Below, piece after piece: positions 19,626 through 28,250 of a stretch of 64,000 nt of DNA. The notes under the pieces were generated by a model. That model did not search any database. It saw only the letters and a program-made list of their open reading frames with translations, and was not told the origin of the DNA. Position 1 is the stretch's first letter, and every line of letters starts with the position of its first letter. Both the position numbers and the translations under genes were made by a program. Source of the stretch: Pseudomonas cichorii (lineage in GTDB: Bacteria; Pseudomonadota; Gammaproteobacteria; Pseudomonadales; Pseudomonadaceae); the NCBI RefSeq assembly GCF_015471405.1, contig NZ_BLVZ01000007.1, forward strand, positions 248,001 through 312,000, in the 5' to 3' direction.

Positions 19626-20924
19626 TTAGTGCAACTTCATCCTTGGCTCGGTCCCTTTACCAATCTTGCTCCCGAGCATCAACATCAAGGTACGGAAAGT
19701 GCCATATAGCGCCATCTGGTGCATGCGGTACAACGAGATATAGAACATCCGCGCCAGCCAGCCTTCAAGCATCACGCTGCCCATCAGATTCCCCATCAGG
19801 TTACCCACAGCCGAGAAGCTCGACAGGGAGATCAGGGAGCCGTAATCCTTGTAGGTGTATTCCGGCAGTTCCTTGCCCTCGATCCGCAGACGCAGCGATT
19901 TGACCAGCAACGACGCCTGTTGATGAGCGGCCTGGGCGCGGGGTGGAACGTTGCGGTCGGTGCCTTTTTGCGGACAGGCAGCGCAGTCGCCAAAGGCAAA
20001 GATGTTTTCATCTCGCGTGGTTTGCAGAGTCGGCAGCACTTGCAACTGGTTGATGCGATTGCTTTCCAGCCCGTCGAGTTCATGCAGGAAAGCCGGTGCC
20101 CGAATGCCCGCTGCCCACACCTTCAAGACCGCCGGAATGACCTGGCCGCTGGCCGTGATCAGGCCTTCGGCAGTCACTTCGCTGACTGATGCATTGGTCA
20201 GAACCGTAACGCCCAGCTTCTCCAGGGTTTTATGTACCGGCGCACCAATGCGCTCAGGCAAGGCGGGCAGCACCCGTGGGCCGGCTTCGATCACTGTGAT
20301 TCGCAGGTTTTCCGGTTTGATCTGGCCCAGTCCGTAAGACGCCAGCTCATGGGCGGCGTTGTGCAGTTCTGCCGCCAGTTCCACACCGGTTGCGCCAGCG
20401 CCGACGATGGCCACGGTGATTTCCTGAGCGCTGTCGGCTTGTCCTGCGTGAGCGCGCAGGTAGTGGTTGAGCAGTTGCTGGTGGAAGCGTTCTGCCTGTT
20501 TGCGACTGTCCAGGAACAGGCAGTGCTCGGCTGCGCCCTTGGTGCCGAAATCATTGGTGGTACTGCCCACGGCCAGCACCAGCGAGTCGTAACCCAGGCT
20601 GCGTGCCGGAACCAGTTCTGCGCCGTTCTCGTCCAGCGTGGCGGCCAGGTGAATCTGGCGGCTTTCACGATCCAGCCCGGTCATGCGCCCGAGTTGAAAC
20701 TGGAAGTTGTTCCACTTGGCCTGCGCCACGTAGTTCAGCTCATCCTCATAAGAGTTGAGCGAACCGGCGGCAACCTCGTGCAACAGGGGTTTCCAGATGT
20801 GAGTCAGATTGGCGTCTACCAGCGTCACGCTGGCTGTGCCTTTCTTGCCCAGGGTTTTACCCAGGCGGGTCGCCAGTTCCAGACCGCCAGCGCCGCCGCC
20901 AACGATGACAATACGATGAGTCAT
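19626..20924 (-). CDS. NAD(P)/FAD-dependent oxidoreductase, type II NADH dehydrogenase-like
   Basis: A 432-residue flavoprotein with an N-terminal FAD-binding Rossmann motif (IVIVGGGAGGLELATRLG), a second nucleotide motif (VAIVGAGATGVELAAEL) and the second FAD-contact segment (NIFAFGDCAAC). This is the NDH-2 layout: electrons pass from NADH to quinone at the inner membrane without proton pumping. The hydrophobic C-terminal part (after residue 360) fits membrane attachment. The size and the DUF3094-MOSC-DUF1780 neighbourhood match the pseudomonad ndh locus. I have not assigned the symbol because several Ndh-like paralogues exist. Confidence 0.88.
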   Translation of the reverse strand: MTHRIVIVGGGAGGLELATRLGKTLGKKGTASVTLVDANLTHIWKPLLHEVAAGSLNSYEDELNYVAQAKWNNFQFQLGRMTGLDRESRQIHLAATLDENGAELVPARSLGYDSLVLAVGSTTNDFGTKGAAEHCLFLDSRKQAERFHQQLLNHYLRAHAGQADSAQEITVAIVGAGATGVELAAELHNAAHELASYGLGQIKPENLRITVIEAGPRVLPALPERIGAPVHKTLEKLGVTVLTNASVSEVTAEGLITASGQVIPAVLKVWAAGIRAPAFLHELDGLESNRINQLQVLPTLQTTRDENIFAFGDCAACPQKGTDRNVPPRAQAAHQQASLLVKSLRLRIEGKELPEYTYKDYGSLISLSSFSAVGNLMGNLMGSVMLEGWLARMFYISLYRMHQMALYGTFRTLMLMLGSKIGKGTEPRMKLH

Positions 20925-20990
20925 AAGGATTACTCGGAAGGTTTAAGGAATTCGGGGGTGAGAGCTCGATCTTCGCGAGCGCCAGGCTGC

Positions 20991-21164
20991 TCATAGCGTC
21001 AGATAGCTCAGTAAACGGCTCAACAGACCCAGACCGATGACCACGGCAAGCACCAGAACAAGGAGCAGCCATGGCCGAAAAGGCCTGCGCTCGACTTGAT
21101 GCTGGGGGGCGTTGAGGTAGTGTTGGACACGTCTTTGGTCGTCCGGGTTCAGACGGCTGCTCAT
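20991..21164 (-). CDS. DUF3094 small membrane protein
   Basis: A 57-residue protein read on the minus strand from the ATG at 21162-21164. It begins MSSRLNPDDQRRVQHYLN, then APQHQVERR, and ends in one membrane helix (WLLLVLVLAVVIGLGLL). The N-terminal SRLNPDDQ/YLNAPQHQVER pattern is that of the DUF3094 family of gammaproteobacteria. Function unknown. It lies between the dehydrogenase and the MOSC gene on the same strand. Confidence 0.8.
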   Translation of the reverse strand: MSSRLNPDDQRRVQHYLNAPQHQVERRPFRPWLLLVLVLAVVIGLGLLSRLLSYLTL

Positions 21165-21200
21165 TTTTGCCTCTCGCAGACGTTGCCTGCTGTCAGTACG

Positions 21201-21710
21201 TTATACCGCGGGCAGATCCAAGGGTTCTACTCGCAGCATATCGTCCAGTCGGATGATTCCACTTTGTATCACTCGGGCAGTAATTCCGCCATGGCCACGT
21301 ACAGCCTGGAAGGTTCCATGCCCCAGGCGTTGCTCAAGCCGGGCGCAGGGCTGGCACCAGCCGGTGGTTTCCAGGATCGCCTGACCGACCCTGAAGCGTC
21401 GGCCCTTGAGGCTGAACAGGTTGATGCCGCTGATGACCAGGTTGCGGCGCAGGTCCTGCGGCACGATGGGGTTATCCACAGGGCGACCCAGCAGTGAACT
21501 GACCACCGCCAGATGTTCCCACTGAATCAGCGTGACCTGCCGAGCATTACGGGGGCCGGGACGCGAGTGATCCCCGGTCAATCCTGCTTCGCGACGAGCT
21601 TCCACGGCTTGCAGCTCGATCATGTCGAGGCGTGACTGCGGACGCACGCCGATCCAGCGCACCAGGCCTTGTTGAGGCACATCGGCCAGCAGTTCTTGCA
21701 GGGGGCTCAT
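21201..21710 (-). CDS. MOSC domain-containing protein
   Basis: A 169-residue protein of the MOSC (molybdenum cofactor sulfurase C-terminal) superfamily, seen in the segment LTGDHSRPG, the RRNLVISGINL motif and the conserved Cys region GWCQPCARLE. MOSC proteins carry or transfer sulfur or bind molybdenum cofactor; the substrate here is unknown. Its start overlaps the end of the DUF1780 gene by four bases (ATGA-type), so they form one unit. Confidence 0.85.
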   Translation of the reverse strand: MSPLQELLADVPQQGLVRWIGVRPQSRLDMIELQAVEARREAGLTGDHSRPGPRNARQVTLIQWEHLAVVSSLLGRPVDNPIVPQDLRRNLVISGINLFSLKGRRFRVGQAILETTGWCQPCARLEQRLGHGTFQAVRGHGGITARVIQSGIIRLDDMLRVEPLDLPAV

Positions 21711-22336
21711 AAACTGATTCCAACATCGAAGACGACACTGCGTCCCAGGTTGGTTCGCAGAAAATCCGGAGCATCTGGATGGGCAAACAATACTCGGGCG
21801 AAGGTCGGGCCTACCAGCGACAACGAGCGCCAGCCCTGGCGCAGGTATTCAGTCGGTGGTGGAAAGTGGCTGTTGAGGTCCAGCACTTCGCGTTTGAGGC
21901 TGGCAAAAGCGATGATATCCAGCTCGCCCAGATTCAGGCCGCGCTCACGGTAATTACTGGCTTTCTTGCGCAGTGTAGGCGCCAGCCTTCGCAGTAGCTC
22001 TGACGCCGGAATACGTTTGGGCTTGGCCTCCCGTCGTACCAACTGGCTCAGCGAGAACGCGCTACGTCGTCGTTCCAGCTCCTCACGCCACTCATCATTG
22101 AGGCGTCGTCCTTCATCCAGAACAAAGAACACCTCGAAGCAGGCATCCCGAAACAGCACGTCAGGAGGCTCCTGACCCGCAGGCAGGAAGTCTTCGTGGC
22201 GATGGGAAATATTCAGGCCTTGCAGCAGCCGCTGACAAACCCAACGCTCGCGCTCCCACTTTCGCGCATTGGAAAGGAAGGAGTTGGCTTGTTCGGCCTG
22301 GCTCGTGAGCAGGCGTAAATAGTCTGAGTCATCCAT
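21707..22336 (-). CDS. DUF1780 family protein
   Basis: A 209-residue protein matching the DUF1780 family by its N-terminus (SQAEQANSFLSNARKWERER) and the ELDIIAFASLKREVLDLN segment. Some databases call this family a putative endonuclease, but no catalytic motif can be confirmed here. It is coupled to the downstream MOSC gene by a four-base overlap. Confidence 0.75.
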   Translation of the reverse strand: MDDSDYLRLLTSQAEQANSFLSNARKWERERWVCQRLLQGLNISHRHEDFLPAGQEPPDVLFRDACFEVFFVLDEGRRLNDEWREELERRRSAFSLSQLVRREAKPKRIPASELLRRLAPTLRKKASNYRERGLNLGELDIIAFASLKREVLDLNSHFPPPTEYLRQGWRSLSLVGPTFARVLFAHPDAPDFLRTNLGRSVVFDVGISL

Positions 22337-22535
22337 GGCCCAAGCTTAGCGCCCAAATGTGAACGTGAAAAACAAAGACTGAGGTGTTTCGAGAGTTTTT
22401 TGTGGAGGGAAGAGGGCATGGATGCCTTCTTTAAAAAATACCGTTTTTACGACCTAAAGCTTTTCCTTTTTACGCCGAACCCATGGCGAGCCAATTAAAT
22501 GACGCTCAGGAATTCCTTTCTTGCATGGAACGTAG

Positions 22536-23942
22536 ATGAATCCCTCATTTTCTCTTGGCCTTGTCATCCTGTGCTGCGCCTGTGCATACAGCGGCTCGGC
22601 TTTATCACGTGATTTGTCTGGGCAACATGCGGATCTGCTAGGTGTTTATCAGGCCGCAGCAGTCAACGATGCGCAATTGTCGGCTGCACGCCATGCCTAC
22701 AAGGCCCAGCGCGAAGCGGTTCCGCAGGCGAGGGCAGGACTGCTTCCGAATCTGACCGCCGGGGCGACGTCTGAAGTAACCCGTCTGGAGCGGGATGAGC
22801 CCTCGCTGAATCGCGAGCGCAGCGGCACGACCTTTCGTGCCAACCTCAACCAGCCGTTGTTCCGTATCGATCGCTGGTTCCAGTTGAAAGCAGCACAGTC
22901 GAGCGTGAGCCAGGCCGAACTGACGCTTTCCGCTCAAGAGCAGACTCTGGTGCTGACGGCTGCTCAAGCCTACTTTGAAACCCTGCGCCAACTGGACGGT
23001 TTTGCCGCTGCCCAGGCTGAAGAGGCTGCACTGTTGCGCCAGCGCGATCAGGCTCAGGGTCGTCTGGAAGACGGTGCTTCTAGCATCACCGACGTGTATG
23101 ACGCTCAGGCTGCCTATGACAATGCCCGCGCCAACCGTCAGCAGGTCCAGCGAAGAGTGGACGATGCCTATGAGGCACTGGAGCGCCTGACCAAACACAC
23201 TTACACCTCGATTGCCGGCATGGGCCATCAACTGCCGGTCGAAGCGCCTGTTCCTAATGATGCCCGCGCCTGGGTGGATACCGCCGTGCGGCAGAACCTG
23301 GAGCTGCAAGCCAGCGAACATGCGGTCACTGCCGCCGAGCAGACGCTCAATCAACGCAAGGCCGGGCATGCGCCGACCATCGATGCCGTGGCCTCCTATC
23401 GCAAGGGCGACAACGACAGTTTTGGCTACAGCAACCCTACCGATTTTGGCAGTAACGGTTATCGCGACAAGGTTGCACAAAGCAGCATCGGCATTGAGCT
23501 CAGCATTCCCCTTTATTCGGGCGGGATGACCAACTCCCAGATCAAGGAGTCCACCGAGCGCCTTTATCAGAGCCAGGACGAACAGGAAGACCGCCGCCGC
23601 GAAGTGGTGTTGAACACGCGCAATGCCTTTCGCGGTATCAACGCCGGGATAGAGCAGATCACGGCCCGCCGGCAAAGCATCGTGTCTGGCCAGAAGTCCG
23701 TGGAAGCCAACCAGGTCGGTGTGGATGTCGGCTCGCGCAATATTGCTGACGTGCTCAATGCCCAGCGCCAGTTGTACGCGGCAGTCCGTGACTACAACGA
23801 TGCCCGCTATGACTACATTCTCGACAATCTCAGGCTTAAACAGGCGGCTGGCACACTCAGCCCCGATGACCTCAAGGCGCTCGCTTTGTACCTGAAACAG
23901 GACTATGACCCGGCCCGGGATTTTCTGCCGCCAGGGCTTTGA
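22536..23942 (+). CDS. TolC-family outer membrane channel of a type I secretion system
   Basis: A 468-residue protein with a signal peptide (LVILCCACAYSGSALS) and two OEP repeats of long coiled-coil helices (about 35-235 and 250-440), the TolC fold. It begins a set of type I secretion genes (ABC exporter at 24092, adaptor at 26247), so it probably forms the outer-membrane exit duct for the giant RTX protein. No terminator is visible before the next gene, 149 bases on. The preceding 199 bases to the divergent DUF1780 gene hold the likely promoter, which I cannot pinpoint. Confidence 0.9.
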   Translation: MNPSFSLGLVILCCACAYSGSALSRDLSGQHADLLGVYQAAAVNDAQLSAARHAYKAQREAVPQARAGLLPNLTAGATSEVTRLERDEPSLNRERSGTTFRANLNQPLFRIDRWFQLKAAQSSVSQAELTLSAQEQTLVLTAAQAYFETLRQLDGFAAAQAEEAALLRQRDQAQGRLEDGASSITDVYDAQAAYDNARANRQQVQRRVDDAYEALERLTKHTYTSIAGMGHQLPVEAPVPNDARAWVDTAVRQNLELQASEHAVTAAEQTLNQRKAGHAPTIDAVASYRKGDNDSFGYSNPTDFGSNGYRDKVAQSSIGIELSIPLYSGGMTNSQIKESTERLYQSQDEQEDRRREVVLNTRNAFRGINAGIEQITARRQSIVSGQKSVEANQVGVDVGSRNIADVLNAQRQLYAAVRDYNDARYDYILDNLRLKQAAGTLSPDDLKALALYLKQDYDPARDFLPPGL

Positions 23943-24091
23943 GCGAGGTTTTTGAGGGTGCGTAGCTCAAAAGTAACGATGTCGATACATTAGTTTCAAA
24001 AAGTGTGATACTCGTCACAGTGGCTTATTGCTACTGTTTAACAACTTGATCAGATTTGCCCATCCAAGTGGCATGTCGGCAGGGAAGCGCT

Positions 24092-26254
24092 ATGAACGAT
24101 TCAGGAATGGGCACTGCGGTGCCCGAAAGCGCCCCGCGCCTCGACACTGGCCTGGCCTCGCTGGTCATGCTTGCCCGCTTTCATCAGGTGGCGGCTTCGC
24201 CTGATCAACTCGCCCATGAGTTCGGCAGCCCCGACCAGAATCTGCCCCTGGAAAGCCTGCTGCTGGCCGCCCGCAAGCTAGGCCTCAAGGCCAAGGTTGC
24301 CAAAACCAGCACAGAGCGTCTGGACCGCACGCCACTGCCTGCCATCGCGGCGGATAACAACGGCGGCTTCTTTATCATCGCGCGTCTGGACCAAGGCAAG
24401 GCGCTGATCCATGACCCTCTCGCCCAGCGTCCTGAAGTCATTACCTTCGAGGCCTTGCAGGAACGCTGGACCGGCCAGTTGGTGCTGATCCGCTCGGAAG
24501 CCGGCACACCGGGCGAGTCCTCCCGTTTCGATTTCACCTGGTTCATCCCGGCCATCGTCAAATATCGCAAGTTGCTGGGTGAAGTGATGCTGGTGTCCTT
24601 CGTCCTGCAGATTTTCTCCCTGATCACGCCGCTGTTCTTTCAGGTGGTGATGGACAAGGTGCTGGTGCATCACGGCCTGACGACGCTCGACGTGATTGCC
24701 ATCGGTCTGGCTGGCGTCATGCTGTTCGAGTCGGCGCTGTCGGGCTTGCGCACTTATGTCTTCGCCCATACCGCCAGCCGCATTGATGTGGAACTCGGCT
24801 CGAAACTGTTTCGTCACCTGATTACCTTGCCGCTGTCGTACTTTCAGGCGCGTCGCGTGGGGGATTCCGTGGCGCGGGTTCGTGAGCTGGAAAACATCCG
24901 CAACTTCCTGACCGGCAACGCCATCACCCTGCTGCTGGATGTGCTGTTCTCGGTGGTCTTCATCGCCGTGATGTTCTACTACAGCGGCTGGCTGACCTTG
25001 ATCGTCTTGCTGTCGCTGCCCTTGTATGTGCTGGTGTCGGTGCTGATTACCCCGGTGCTGCGTAAGCGCCTCAATGACAGCTTTGCTCGCGGCGCCGAGA
25101 ACCAGGCGTTTCTGGTGGAAACCGTCAACGGCATCGATACCCTCAAGTCCATGGCCGTGGAGCCCCAGGCCATCCGCAAGTGGGACAACCAGCTCGCAGG
25201 CTATGTCGCGGCCGGTTTCAAGACCCAGAACCTGTCCACCATTGCCAACGAAAGCGTCTCCCTGATCGGCAAGCTGGTAACCGTCGCGACCTTGTGGTTC
25301 GGCGCCCGATTGGTGATCGACGGCCAGCTTTCGGTCGGCCAGTTGATTGCCTTCAATATGCTGGCCGGGCGCGTGGCCCAGCCGATCATGCGTCTGGCGC
25401 AACTGTGGACCAACTTCCAGCAGACTGGTGTCTCTGTTCAGCGCTTGGGCGACATCCTTAACACTCGTAACGAACTTTCCCAGGCCACTCGCAGCGCCTT
25501 GCCGCCCATCAAGGGCCGCATCGAGTTCGATCAGGTTCATTTCCGCTATCGCCCTGACGGTTCGGAAATCCTGCGCGGCATCAACCTCACCATCGCACCG
25601 GGTCAGGTGATTGGCGTGGTGGGGCGCTCCGGCTCCGGCAAAAGCACCCTGACACGCCTGTTGCAGCGGCTTTATGTACCCGAGCGTGGTCGCGTGCTGG
25701 TGGACGGCATGGACCTGGCGCTGGCTGACGTGTCCTCGCTGCGTCGACAAATCGGTGTGGTGTTGCAGGACAACATGCTGTTCAACCGCAGCATCCGCGA
25801 AAACATCGCCCTGAGCGATGCCGGTGCGCCGCTGGAAACCGTCATGCAAATGGCCAGACTGGCCGGTGCCCATGATTTCATCCTGGAACTGCCGGAAGGC
25901 TACGACACCATGGTCGGCGAACACGGTGCCTCGCTTTCGGGGGGCCAGCGCCAACGCATCGCCATTGCCCGCGCCTTGATGGGCAACCCGCGCATCCTGA
26001 TTTTCGACGAGGCCACCAGTGCGCTGGACTATGAGTCCGAACGCATCGTCCAGCAGAACATGCAGGCCATCTGTAAAGGCCGCACCGTCATCATCATTGC
26101 TCACCGGTTGTCGGCGGTGCGCGATGCCAACCGTATCGTGGTCGTTGATCGCGGACAGATCGTCGAACAAGGTACTCACGCCGAACTGCTGACGCATCAG
26201 GCTGGCCATTACTCACGTCTGCATCGCCTGCAGCAAGGAGGCGGTCATGTCTAA
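24092..26254 (+). CDS. type I secretion ABC transporter/permease (HlyB/LapB-like)
   Basis: A 720-residue inner-membrane exporter. The first 130 residues are a C39-like domain without the catalytic Cys (LDTGLASLVMLA where peptidases have DCG..C), as in HlyB, so it binds rather than cuts its substrate. Then come six membrane segments (about 155-420) and an ATPase with Walker A GRSGSGKS, signature LSGGQRQR and Walker B ILIFDEATSALD. I chose the ATG at 24092, with GGGAAG at good spacing, over 24056. It overlaps the adaptor gene by 8 bases. The C39-like domain fits a substrate with a C-terminal RTX signal. Confidence 0.93.
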   Translation: MNDSGMGTAVPESAPRLDTGLASLVMLARFHQVAASPDQLAHEFGSPDQNLPLESLLLAARKLGLKAKVAKTSTERLDRTPLPAIAADNNGGFFIIARLDQGKALIHDPLAQRPEVITFEALQERWTGQLVLIRSEAGTPGESSRFDFTWFIPAIVKYRKLLGEVMLVSFVLQIFSLITPLFFQVVMDKVLVHHGLTTLDVIAIGLAGVMLFESALSGLRTYVFAHTASRIDVELGSKLFRHLITLPLSYFQARRVGDSVARVRELENIRNFLTGNAITLLLDVLFSVVFIAVMFYYSGWLTLIVLLSLPLYVLVSVLITPVLRKRLNDSFARGAENQAFLVETVNGIDTLKSMAVEPQAIRKWDNQLAGYVAAGFKTQNLSTIANESVSLIGKLVTVATLWFGARLVIDGQLSVGQLIAFNMLAGRVAQPIMRLAQLWTNFQQTGVSVQRLGDILNTRNELSQATRSALPPIKGRIEFDQVHFRYRPDGSEILRGINLTIAPGQVIGVVGRSGSGKSTLTRLLQRLYVPERGRVLVDGMDLALADVSSLRRQIGVVLQDNMLFNRSIRENIALSDAGAPLETVMQMARLAGAHDFILELPEGYDTMVGEHGASLSGGQRQRIAIARALMGNPRILIFDEATSALDYESERIVQQNMQAICKGRTVIIIAHRLSAVRDANRIVVVDRGQIVEQGTHAELLTHQAGHYSRLHRLQQGGGHV

Positions 26255-27668
26255 CGCCGAATCAAACGGACTGCTGCAACGTTATCGCCGGGTCTGGCGC
26301 CAGTCCTGGCGTCGCCGCCATGAAATGGATGCGCCCAAGCGTCTGGCCCATGAAGTGCAATTCCTGCCCGCAGCCCTTGAGTTGCAGGACAAACCCAGCC
26401 ACCCCGCACCGCGGATCTTCATGTGGGCGATCATGGCCTTTGCCACACTGGCATTGCTCTGGGCCTGCCTGGGCCGGATCGATGTAGTGGCCACCGCCAG
26501 CGGCAAGGTCATCCCCAGCGGCAAGACCAAAACCATCCAGTCCAGTGAGACGGCGGTAGTCAAGGCGATTCATGTGCGTGACGGGCAATCGGTCAAGGCT
26601 GGCCAGTTGCTGCTGGAGCTGGACTCCACCGCCGCCGATGCCGATGTCGGCCGCGTACGCAGCGACCTGTTGGCAGCCCGCATCGACAGCGCCCGTGCTG
26701 CCGCCATGCTCGACTCCATCAACCAGCGCAAACCGCCTCGGGACCTGACGGGCACCATCCCCGAAGCCGACCCCGAACACGTGCTGGCCGCCGAGCGCTG
26801 GCTGCAAGGCCAATACCAGGAATACCGCAGCAGCCTGGACTTGGTCGAAGCCGAGATCCAGCAACGCCAGGCCGATATCCAGGCCGCTCGTATCCAGGTC
26901 GCGAGCTTGCAGAAAACCCTGCCCATCGCCACCAAACTGGCCAACGATTACGAAAGCCTCCTGCAAAAACAATACATCGCACGCCATGCCTACCTGGAAA
27001 AGGAGCAGGCCCGTCTCGACCTCGAACGCCAGCTCAGCGTCCAGCAAGCCAGCGTGCTGCAATCCACCGCCGCCCGCCAGGAAGCCGAACGCCGCCGCGA
27101 AGGCGTCGTGGCCCAGACCCGCCGCGCCATGCTCGACCTGCTGCAACAGGCCGACCAGAAAATCGCGGCCTTCAGCCAGGACCTCACCAAAGCCCGCTAT
27201 CAGGAAGACCTCACCACCCTCGAAGCCCCGGTGGACGGCACCGTTCAGCAACTGAACGTCCACACCGTCGGCGGCGTCGTCACCCCCGCACAACCCCTGA
27301 TGATCCTCGTCCCCGATGGCCAGCCCGTGGAAGTGGAAGCCATGCTGGAAAACAAGGACGTCGGCTTCGTCCGCGCCGGCCAGCCCGTCACCGTCAAAGT
27401 CGAAACCTTCACCTTCACCAAGTACGGCACCATCGAAGGCGAAGTCATCAGCGTCTCCAGTGACGCCATCGAAGACGAAAAACGCGGCTTGATCTACAGC
27501 AGCAAGATCCGCCTCAACAGCGACACGCTGAATATCAATGGGACAGATATCAAGTTGTCGCCGGGTATGGCGGTGACGGCGGAAGTGAAGACGAACAAGC
27601 GGCGGGTGATTGAGTATTTCCTGAGTCCGTTGCAGCAGCATGCACAGGAAAGTTTGAGGGAGCGGTAG
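26247..27668 (+). CDS. HlyD-family type I secretion adaptor
   Basis: A 473-residue membrane-fusion protein with a cytosolic N-terminus, one membrane segment (FMWAIMAFATLALLWACL, about 59-77), a biotinyl-lipoyl half (GQSVKAGQLLLELDS), a long coiled-coil hairpin (about 130-320) and the closing lipoyl half (TLEAPVDGTVQQLNVHTVGG), then the beta-barrel domain. It joins the ABC exporter to the TolC channel. Third base GC is very high, unlike the AT-richer gene that follows 11 bases later. Confidence 0.93.
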   Translation: MSNAESNGLLQRYRRVWRQSWRRRHEMDAPKRLAHEVQFLPAALELQDKPSHPAPRIFMWAIMAFATLALLWACLGRIDVVATASGKVIPSGKTKTIQSSETAVVKAIHVRDGQSVKAGQLLLELDSTAADADVGRVRSDLLAARIDSARAAAMLDSINQRKPPRDLTGTIPEADPEHVLAAERWLQGQYQEYRSSLDLVEAEIQQRQADIQAARIQVASLQKTLPIATKLANDYESLLQKQYIARHAYLEKEQARLDLERQLSVQQASVLQSTAARQEAERRREGVVAQTRRAMLDLLQQADQKIAAFSQDLTKARYQEDLTTLEAPVDGTVQQLNVHTVGGVVTPAQPLMILVPDGQPVEVEAMLENKDVGFVRAGQPVTVKVETFTFTKYGTIEGEVISVSSDAIEDEKRGLIYSSKIRLNSDTLNINGTDIKLSPGMAVTAEVKTNKRRVIEYFLSPLQQHAQESLRER

Positions 27669-27679
27669 AAGAAAGTTTT

Positions 27680-28240
27680 ATGTGGCCAATAGCAAGGATG
27701 AGCAGTTTGAAGAGTTCTTTATTGCTGTTTTACTGTTGTTTCTTATTGGTCGTATTTTCGTTTCCAGAGACCTCTCAATCCTATGATGGTCGCTGTGACG
27801 TTGCTCGAATGGAGTTTAGTGTTTCCTCGGCGACGTGTGACATATTGAAGTCTACTTCTTCGGGTGTTGTGACGTTTGGCGTTAATACCGAGGACATGAG
27901 TATCGTTGCTCCTGGGAAGGCTAGGAGTAATCAGGTCATTGTACGTATTCGTCGTGTCGAGATACCGGTTGCGCGCTCGCAAATTGGTTTGCGCGGTTTT
28001 GAGCCTGTTTCAATCAACGAGGGACGCTCGAAATACGAGGTTCGCGGCCGTGTGGTTTATACATTTATCGATAAGAGCGGTGAAGTTGTATACGTGACTC
28101 GCGGCCTGAGTACCTATGAAGGCAATCGAATTTTGAAAGGGGGTATTGAGCTTTTGTATCAGTTCGATATTGCTCGCGATGATTTTGAGTCGCTGAATGA
28201 AAAGCTGTTGAAATTACTTGAATCTATGGGCATTCACTGA
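27680..28240 (+). CDS. small exported protein of unknown function between the secretion system and the RTX gene
   Basis: A 186-residue protein that I do not recognise. Residues 10-32 form a signal peptide (hydrophobic core [15 protein letters not shown]) with likely cleavage near SQS. The mature part has two Cys close together ([10 protein letters not shown] and SSATCDI), which could form a disulfide. It lies 11 bases after the adaptor gene and 10 bases before the giant RTX gene, so it should be co-transcribed with both. Base use is AT-rich like the RTX N-terminal part and unlike the secretion genes. Possible roles are chaperone, periplasmic factor or inhibitor for the RTX protein; nothing in the sequence decides. 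Confidence 0.7.
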   Translation: MWPIARMSSLKSSLLLFYCCFLLVVFSFPETSQSYDGRCDVARMEFSVSSATCDILKSTSSGVVTFGVNTEDMSIVAPGKARSNQVIVRIRRVEIPVARSQIGLRGFEPVSINEGRSKYEVRGRVVYTFIDKSGEVVYVTRGLSTYEGNRILKGGIELLYQFDIARDDFESLNEKLLKLLESMGIH

Positions 28241-28250
28241 GAGGGACGTC

